This document shows positions 1 through 4,417 of a DNA stretch of 9,634 nucleotides, in pieces. This DNA comes from Deltaproteobacteria bacterium RIFCSPHIGHO2_12_FULL_43_9 (GTDB lineage: Bacteria > Bdellovibrionota > O2-12-FULL-43-9), in the NCBI GenBank assembly GCA_001798265.1, contig MGRR01000015.1:1-9634 (forward strand), given 5' to 3'. Numbering within the stretch: the first letter of the stretch is position 1; every line of letters starts with the position of its first letter. A program made the translations under genes and the position numbers. The notes beneath the pieces are model-generated. The model was given only the letters and a program-made list of their open reading frames with translations, had not been told where the DNA came from and searched no databases.

Positions 1-406
1 CGGTGCCGCCGGCGAAAATTACGACACGCCCCTTTTCAAGGTGTCGTGTTGCTCGCCGCCTTATGTAAGGCTCCGCCAGTTGCCTTAATTCAAGCGCGGA
101 CATTACCCTCGTATATACCCCCCTTTTTTCCAAAACATCCTGAAGGGCGATCGAGTTCATAACAGTCGCAAGCATACCGACATAATCTGCGGAGCTCCTG
201 TCCATCCCCTGCGCACTTGCGGCAAGTCCCCGAAAAATATTTCCACCGCCGATAACTATCGCGACCTCAACTCCAAGTTCATGAACAGCGTGAATTTCAT
301 CGGCATATCGTTGCAGGGCCTCGGGTTGCAGACCATATTGCTGTTCACCCATAAGAGATTCACCACTTAGTTTTAAAAGTATTCTTTTATATTTTGGTTT
401 TCCCAC
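1..406 (-). CDS. pyrH: UMP kinase, N-terminal 135 residues (partial at window edge)
   Basis: Uridylate kinase phosphorylates UMP to UDP with ATP in the cytoplasm, in pyrimidine nucleotide synthesis. It is a hexameric amino-acid-kinase-fold enzyme, unlike eukaryotic UMP/CMP kinases. The reading frame opens with GTG at 404-406 and reads KRILLKLSGESLMG near residues 8-20, VIGGGNIFRG at 51-60, the MSAL motif near 102-105, and AEPYIRRRATRHLEKGR then IFAGGT before the window edge, all PyrH hallmarks. The C-terminal part, about 100 residues in the family, lies outside. I chose the GTG because GAGGG (plus-strand 415-419) sits 8 bases upstream and the family motif KRILLKLSGE starts a few residues in; no better ATG is available. 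It lies 18 bases behind tsf, the usual rpsB-tsf-pyrH order, so it is probably co-transcribed. Identity is secure. Confidence 0.96.
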   Translation of the reverse strand, partial: MGKPKYKRILLKLSGESLMGEQQYGLQPEALQRYADEIHAVHELGVEVAIVIGGGNIFRGLAASAQGMDRSSADYVGMLATVMNSIALQDVLEKRGVYTRVMSALELRQLAEPYIRRRATRHLEKGRVVIFAGGT

Positions 407-424
407 TTTGAGATCCCTCAAGTT

Positions 425-1075
425 TTAAGATTTTGTTATGGCCGCAACCTCTTGAGCAAAATTTTGACTTCGTTTTTCAAGTCCTTCACCAAGCTGATAG
501 CGTGCGAATCTTCGAATTGAAATGTTCTCTCCCAGCTTTGAAATTAATTCATGCGTTAAGTCCCTGATCTTTTTATTCGGATCTTTTACAAACGGCTGAT
601 CAAGGAGGCAAACCTCCTCATAATACTTCTTCAGTTGCCCCTCAACGATTTTGTCTAAAACAGTCGCCGGTTTTCCGCTTTTCTGCGCCTTCTCGCGATT
701 AATTTCCCGCTCCTTTTCCAAAACCTCCGGCGGAATATTTTCCTCGGAAACATAAAACGGATTTGATGCCGCTATCTGCATTCCAACGTCTTTAACAAAT
801 CTTTGAAAATCATCTGTTCTTGCTACAAAATCGGTTTCGCAGTTGATCTCAACAAGGACACCAATCTTTCCGTTTGCGTGTATATAAGAGCTTACAACCC
901 CTTCACTCGCTATTCTGCCGGTTTTTTTCTTTGCCGCCGCAAGGCCGGCCTTTCTTAAGAATTCGATAGCCTTATCCATATTGCCCCCAGACTCCTGGAG
1001 GGCCTTTTTACAGTCCAGGATTCCAGCCCCGGTTTTTTCCCTAAGATCCCGAACCTTATCGGCTGAGATATTCAT
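425..1075 (-). CDS. tsf: Translation elongation factor Ts
   Basis: EF-Ts is the guanine-nucleotide exchange factor that regenerates EF-Tu-GTP in the cytoplasm. The 216-residue product starts with the UBA-like domain (residues 1-45, with VRDLREKTGAGILDCKKAL), followed by the core containing the signature TDFVA at 81-85, which contacts EF-Tu. It ends in the segment DKIVEGQLKKYYEEVCLLDQPFVKD. At 216 residues it is shorter than the E. coli protein (about 283) and resembles the compact forms with one core subdomain known from Thermus and many other bacteria. The start codon lies two bases after the rpsB stop, so translation is probably coupled to rpsB. An AAGGGG stretch in the end of rpsB is the only Shine-Dalgarno-like sequence and is rather distant. 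Assignment is secure. Confidence 0.98.
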   Translation of the reverse strand: MNISADKVRDLREKTGAGILDCKKALQESGGNMDKAIEFLRKAGLAAAKKKTGRIASEGVVSSYIHANGKIGVLVEINCETDFVARTDDFQRFVKDVGMQIAASNPFYVSEENIPPEVLEKEREINREKAQKSGKPATVLDKIVEGQLKKYYEEVCLLDQPFVKDPNKKIRDLTHELISKLGENISIRRFARYQLGEGLEKRSQNFAQEVAAITKS

Positions 1076-1077
1076 GG

Positions 1078-1998
1078 CTATTTCTTCCCCTTTTTCTCTT
1101 TTTTCACGGGGGTAACCTTTTGAGGAACCTTTGCTTCTGGTTTTTCCCCTTCTTTGCCGAAGATATCCTGTTCATAATTCACAGCTACCGTTCCACCCGG
1201 CGTAGCGCTTGCCTCACCAGAGGAGCCTTCAATAAATGTAACCCGCTCAATTGCAACCCTCTCATCTTTTAATGGAACTTTTGGTTTGGCACCCTCTTCT
1301 CTTGCGCGCTCTTCGTAAATTTTTGCTCCTTCCAGGCATGTATCGGCAACGAGGTTGCAGAAAAGCTGAATTGAGCGAAGAGCATCGTCATTACCCGGCA
1401 CCACATACTGAATATTATCCGGGTTGCAGTTTGTGTCAGTGATGCCAATCACTGGTATATGGAGGAGGTTTGCTTCGTGTACGGCAATTTTCTCCTTCAA
1501 GGGATCAATCACAAATAGCGCGCCTGGGACCTTTTTCATATCCTTAATGCCGCCAAGTGCCGCTTCAAGCTTTTCCCTCTCCCTGTCTATCTGAAGTAGT
1601 TCTCTTTTGGATCTCCCTTCATCTTCCTTTTTTTCAAGAATTTCTTCGAGTTTTCGAAGCCGGTCCACGCTTGATTTAATTGTTTTAAAATTTGTCAGGG
1701 TTCCACCCATCCATCGGTTGGTAACGTAAAATTGGCCAGCCCGCTGCGCGGACTCAGCTACAATATCTTGGGCCTGTTTTTTGGTTCCAACAAATAAAAC
1801 CCTTCTTCCCTCCCCGGTGGTTTTTAAAAGGAATTGGCAGGCATTTTGTGCCTGTTTAACGGTCTTCTGAAGATCGATAATGTGGATTCCATTCCGCTCT
1901 CCAAAAATATAACCCTTCATCTTGGGATTCCATCTCCGGGTCTGATGTCCGAAATGGACGCCGGCGGTCAGAAATTCTCTCATGGACAAGGTAGGCAT
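1078..1998 (-). CDS. rpsB: 30S ribosomal protein S2 with a charged C-terminal extension
   Basis: S2 is a late-assembling small-subunit protein on the back of the 30S particle near S1. The N-terminal AGVHFGHQTRRWNPKM stretch (about 13-28), YIFGERNGIHIIDL, VLFVGTKKQAQ, RWMGGTLTNF and the region around PGALFVIDP and IPVIGITDTNCNPD are classic S2. The product has 306 residues, about 60 more than E. coli S2. The surplus is a C-terminal tail from about residue 235, rich in Lys, Glu and Pro, ending VKKEKKGKK and probably disordered. Such tails are known in several phyla. The ATG is preceded by GAGGAG (plus-strand 2005-2010) with a 6-base spacer. It is the first gene of rpsB-tsf-pyrH and has a structured leader, described separately. 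Assignment is secure. Confidence 0.98.
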   Translation of the reverse strand: MPTLSMREFLTAGVHFGHQTRRWNPKMKGYIFGERNGIHIIDLQKTVKQAQNACQFLLKTTGEGRRVLFVGTKKQAQDIVAESAQRAGQFYVTNRWMGGTLTNFKTIKSSVDRLRKLEEILEKKEDEGRSKRELLQIDREREKLEAALGGIKDMKKVPGALFVIDPLKEKIAVHEANLLHIPVIGITDTNCNPDNIQYVVPGNDDALRSIQLFCNLVADTCLEGAKIYEERAREEGAKPKVPLKDERVAIERVTFIEGSSGEASATPGGTVAVNYEQDIFGKEGEKPEAKVPQKVTPVKKEKKGKK

Positions 1999-2077
1999 TC
2001 TATTCTCCTCTCTGGTTAATCCGCCGTAGCCATTTACTCTATCTACTCAATAGAGCCACCAGAAAGATCAGGCTACG
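1999..2077 (-). promoter_or_regulatory. Candidate autoregulatory rpsB leader with pseudoknot
   Basis: Read on the minus strand, the rpsB 5' region contains three matching helices. CGTAGCC (2077-2071) pairs with GGCTACG (2031-2025), both 7 of 7. Inside it CTCTAT (2055-2050) pairs with ATAGAG (2042-2037) around a 7-base loop. UCUUUCUGGU (2067-2058), also inside the first helix, can pair over 10 bases (two G-U) with ACCAGAGAGG (2016-2007), outside the helix. That crossing makes an H-type pseudoknot, and its 3' strand includes part of the GAGGAG ribosome binding site. Known: in gammaproteobacteria the rpsB leader (Rfam t44) mediates feedback by S2. Inferred: this is an equivalent S2 sensor. I cannot fold or align it here. 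Confidence 0.55.
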
Positions 2078-2092
2078 TGTGTATTAATTTGC

Positions 2093-2128
2093 GGGGACAG
2101 AGGAATCTTGGAAAATTCCTCTGTCCCC
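2093..2128. repeat. REP-like perfect hairpin, GGGGACAGAGGAAT arms
   Basis: Two perfect 14-base inverted arms, GGGGACAGAGGAAT (2093-2106) and ATTCCTCTGTCCCC (2115-2128), surround an 8-base loop. There is no run of T after either arm, so it does not look like a Rho-independent terminator for mreB. Elements starting GGGGACAG are common in genomes carrying REP-associated tyrosine transposases (IS200/IS605-related, TnpA_REP), which act on such hairpins; no such transposase gene is in this window. It lies between the mreB stop and the rpsB leader, so depending on the promoter used it would be either the 5' end of the rpsB transcript or just upstream of it. Confidence 0.7.
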
Positions 2129-2140
2129 AGTTAGAGAGCC

Positions 2141-2168
2141 ATTAACATATGGAGTAGTAAGTAGGCAA
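2141..2168 (-). promoter_or_regulatory. Possible sigma-70-type promoter for rpsB-tsf-pyrH
   Basis: On the minus strand TTGCCT (2168-2163, 4 of 6 to the -35 consensus) is followed after 16 bases by GTTAAT (2146-2141, 4 of 6 to -10). Transcription from it would begin near 2134 and place the REP-like hairpin at the start of the rpsB leader. The match is modest, and a start between the hairpin and the leader pseudoknot, or read-through from mreB, are alternatives. Confidence 0.25.
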
Positions 2169-2177
2169 GAAGCGATT

Positions 2178-3218
2178 TTATTCAATCTGAATCTGTTTAA
2201 GGAGGGCAATCTGACTTAAAACCTGCCCCGTGCCCCTTACGACGCATGTTAAAGGGTCCTCGGCAATTTTTACGGGGAGGGATGTTTTTTCCCGAACTAA
2301 TATATCTATGTTTTTTAATAACGCTCCGCCACCAGCCATGGTGATTCCATGCTCGACGATGTCCGCGGCAAGTTCTGGCGGGGTTTTTTCCAGTGTGGTC
2401 CGAATCGCGTTTACAACCGCCATCAGTGGTTCCGCTATGGCATCCCTTATTTCATCCGAATTTACCTGGATTGTTCTTGGGGCGCCTTTAATCAGATCAC
2501 GCCCCTTAACATCCATTATTTTCTTTTCTGTAAGAGGGGAGGCATTACCGACAGTGATTTTTATAAGTTCAGCGGTTCTCTCACCTATAAGAAGATTATA
2601 GGATCTTCTCATATATTGAATTAGGGCATTATCAAAACTGTCACCTGCAACCTTTATGGAGCAGCAATGAACCACACCACCCAATGATATTACAGCCACC
2701 TCTGTAGTGCCCCCGCCAATGTCTACAATCATGCTACCGGTAGGTTCAGTTACCGGAAGACCAGCGCCAATAGCCGCAGCCATAGGCTCCTCAACCAGAT
2801 AAACCTCTCTGGCTCCAGCCGATTCCGCTGCCTCTTTAACTGCCCTGGTTTCAACAGGGGTTATTCCTGTTGGAACCGCTATTACAATCCTTGGTCTTAA
2901 TATCGATCTATATTTTTGGGCCCGCTGAATAAAATATTTCAGCATTGCCTGGGCAACCTCAAAATCGGCAATAGCCCCATCCCGCATCGGTCTTAACGCG
3001 ACTATATTACCCGGCGTGCGACCAAGCATTTTTTTTGCCTCGGTACCGACGGCAAGAACCTTATCGATTTTAGTTGTATACCCCTTTGTTACGGCCACAA
3101 CAGATGGTTCGTTTAAAACTATCCCCTCATCCTTCAGAAAAACGAGTGTATTGGCCGTACCCAGATCGATTGCCAGGTCGCGGGAAAAAAGATGTGGAAA
3201 TTTTAACCACTTTTTCAT
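2178..3218 (-). CDS. mreB: Rod shape-determining protein MreB
   Basis: MreB is the bacterial actin that forms membrane-bound filaments and guides the elongasome that inserts peptidoglycan in the side wall. The 346-residue product has the family's usual length. The N-terminal MKKWLKFPHLF is amphipathic and suits membrane binding. Actin-fold motifs follow in order: phosphate-1 loop DLAIDLGTANTLVF (14-27), EEPMAAAIGAGLP (143-155), phosphate-2 loop DIGGGTTEVAV (166-176), and the adenosine motif GITMAGGGALL (291-301). The start at MKKW matches family length, although no Shine-Dalgarno sequence is visible before it. Unlike the common mreB-mreC-mreD arrangement, the next gene downstream is rpsB on the same strand, so mreC and mreD, if present, lie elsewhere. 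It is divergent from hpt. Identity is secure; the exact start is very likely. Confidence 0.97.
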   Translation of the reverse strand: MKKWLKFPHLFSRDLAIDLGTANTLVFLKDEGIVLNEPSVVAVTKGYTTKIDKVLAVGTEAKKMLGRTPGNIVALRPMRDGAIADFEVAQAMLKYFIQRAQKYRSILRPRIVIAVPTGITPVETRAVKEAAESAGAREVYLVEEPMAAAIGAGLPVTEPTGSMIVDIGGGTTEVAVISLGGVVHCCSIKVAGDSFDNALIQYMRRSYNLLIGERTAELIKITVGNASPLTEKKIMDVKGRDLIKGAPRTIQVNSDEIRDAIAEPLMAVVNAIRTTLEKTPPELAADIVEHGITMAGGGALLKNIDILVREKTSLPVKIAEDPLTCVVRGTGQVLSQIALLKQIQIE

Positions 3219-3284
3219 CGGGGCACATTAGCATCAGCTCATTTTGTTGACAAATTAAGCTCCGGTATGATCTTTTCGCAGACC
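3219..3284. promoter_or_regulatory. Short divergent promoter region mreB/hpt
   Basis: Only 48 bases separate the mreB start from the first possible hpt ATG. The plus strand has a perfect -35 hexamer TTGACA (3247-3252), but the nearest TATGAT (3266-3271) is only 13 bases away, which is too close for a normal promoter. The minus strand has an overlapping TTGTCA (3253-3248) with GCTAAT (3232-3227) 15 bases on. Both genes lack a clear ribosome binding site, so very short leaders are plausible. Individual elements are uncertain; that the promoters must lie here or extend into the genes follows from the layout. Confidence 0.3.
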
Positions 3285-3806
3285 ATGGGAGCCAATAAAT
3301 ATCCTATTCTTTTTTCAAGCGACCAGATCCAGGGGATGGTAAAAAGGCTTGGAGACAATATTACTAAAGACTTCAGGGGTAAGAATTTAATTATTGTTGG
3401 TGTGCTGAGGGGCTCATTTATATTTATGGCGGATCTGTGTCGTCAGATTGATCTTCAGTTTCAGGTCGATTTTGTCCGGCTTCATAGCTATGGTGCGCAA
3501 AAAGAGTCTTCCGGAACGGTTCAGATAAGCAAGGATATTGAAACAGATATTAAAGACAAAGATGTTCTTGTAATTGAAGAGATTGTTGATACAGGAAGAA
3601 CGCTTGATTTTTTAATAGACAGGCTTAAGGCTTCTGACCCATCCTCGTTAAAGGTTGCGGCCCTTCTGGATAAGCCTTCAAGACGGGTTGTGCCTGTAAA
3701 AATTGATTATCTCGGGGCTGCCGTCGAGGATAAATTTCTTGTTGGTTACGGACTCGATTTCAATGAGCAATACAGGAATCTCCCGGCCATTCATTTCCTG
3801 GAATAG
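3267..3806 (+). CDS. hpt: Hypoxanthine phosphoribosyltransferase
   Basis: This type I phosphoribosyltransferase salvages hypoxanthine (and often guanine) with PRPP to give IMP or GMP in the cytoplasm. The product of up to 179 residues shows GVLRGSFIFMADL (45-57), SYG of the flexible loop (74-76), the PRPP-binding motif VIEEIVDTGRT (102-112), and the C-terminal LLDKPSRR, DYLG and VGYGLDFNEQYRNLP (159-173) typical of Hpt. The PRPP motif usually reads ED; here it is EE, a conservative change. Two starts are possible. ATG at 3267 gives 179 residues, whereas ATG at 3285 gives 173 and starts MGANKYPILF, nearer the family's N-terminus. Neither has a good ribosome binding site. Its last 16 bases overlap the end of the convergent thiamine pyrophosphokinase gene, with no terminator between. 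Function is secure; the start is undecided. Confidence 0.95.
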   Translation: MIFSQTMGANKYPILFSSDQIQGMVKRLGDNITKDFRGKNLIIVGVLRGSFIFMADLCRQIDLQFQVDFVRLHSYGAQKESSGTVQISKDIETDIKDKDVLVIEEIVDTGRTLDFLIDRLKASDPSSLKVAALLDKPSRRVVPVKIDYLGAAVEDKFLVGYGLDFNEQYRNLPAIHFLE

Positions 3807-4414
3807 GCAATAAGCATAATCATACCTTCTCCGGAAATTGATACATTGATTTTATTCCCTTTGGCCTCATTACTTATTCCATGCGTTGGAGATTTCAAGA
3901 CAGAATTATCAAGGTTATATTTTAGCCCGGTTGTTTTAATCTTCGGGGTGCCAACAAGATTTAAGATAGAGAGCCTATCACCCGCCATTGCCTGAATAGT
4001 TCTTTGACCGGTTATTCTGTATACCGTTTCATCTTCGGAAAATGAGGTTACCTTAATGTTTTTGGGTATAAATTTTAAGAGCTCCAGATTTGCCAGCGTA
4101 TGATCCAGGTATCCACCAGTTAACCCTATTATGTCTATTTCCGAGGCCCCCTTTTCAACCGCAAGATTAATTGCCAGCTCACCATCGGTGACATCCTTCT
4201 GTTTCGGATATTTTATTAATTCAACCTTTTTCCATTCTTTTGGAATTGATTTGAATGAATCGAAATCTCCCACGATTATATCAGGCGTGAGTGAGAGTGC
4301 CTGTAGATGCCTGACCGCGCCATCAGCCGCGATTACCAGATCGTACTTTGAAATTTTTGCTTTTAGTCTTGGGTAGTTGTCCATTGGTGCATCTAGTGCG
4401 ACAAGGATTTTCAT
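3791..4414 (-). CDS. thiN: Thiamine pyrophosphokinase
   Basis: This enzyme transfers pyrophosphate from ATP to thiamine, making the cofactor thiamine diphosphate directly; it serves salvage of external thiamine. The 207 residues show the family motifs in order: AADGA (29-33), PDIIVGDFDS (44-53), KQKDVTDGELA (71-81, the acidic metal-binding stretch), GLTGGYLDHTLANL (97-110, usually GGRxDH), and in the C-terminal beta domain LVGTPKIKTTGLKY followed by THGISNEA (177-184), which contacts thiamine. Length is normal. The ATG is three bases after the valS stop, so it is probably translated by coupling on the valS transcript; no strong ribosome binding site is visible. The 3' end overlaps hpt by 16 bases tail to tail. 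No thiamine riboswitch is seen upstream. Assignment is strong. Confidence 0.94.
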   Translation of the reverse strand: MKILVALDAPMDNYPRLKAKISKYDLVIAADGAVRHLQALSLTPDIIVGDFDSFKSIPKEWKKVELIKYPKQKDVTDGELAINLAVEKGASEIDIIGLTGGYLDHTLANLELLKFIPKNIKVTSFSEDETVYRITGQRTIQAMAGDRLSILNLVGTPKIKTTGLKYNLDNSVLKSPTHGISNEAKGNKINVSISGEGMIMLIAYSRK

Positions 4415-4417
4415 GAC

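Noticed and set aside
2093..2128. Rho-independent terminator of mreB
   Set aside because: The stem is strong but neither side is followed by a T-run on the transcribed strand; a REP-like element explains the perfect symmetry better.
3247..3271. TTGACA/TATGAT as a strong hpt promoter
   Set aside because: The spacer is only 13 bases, outside the working range, and the -10 would overlap the first candidate ATG.
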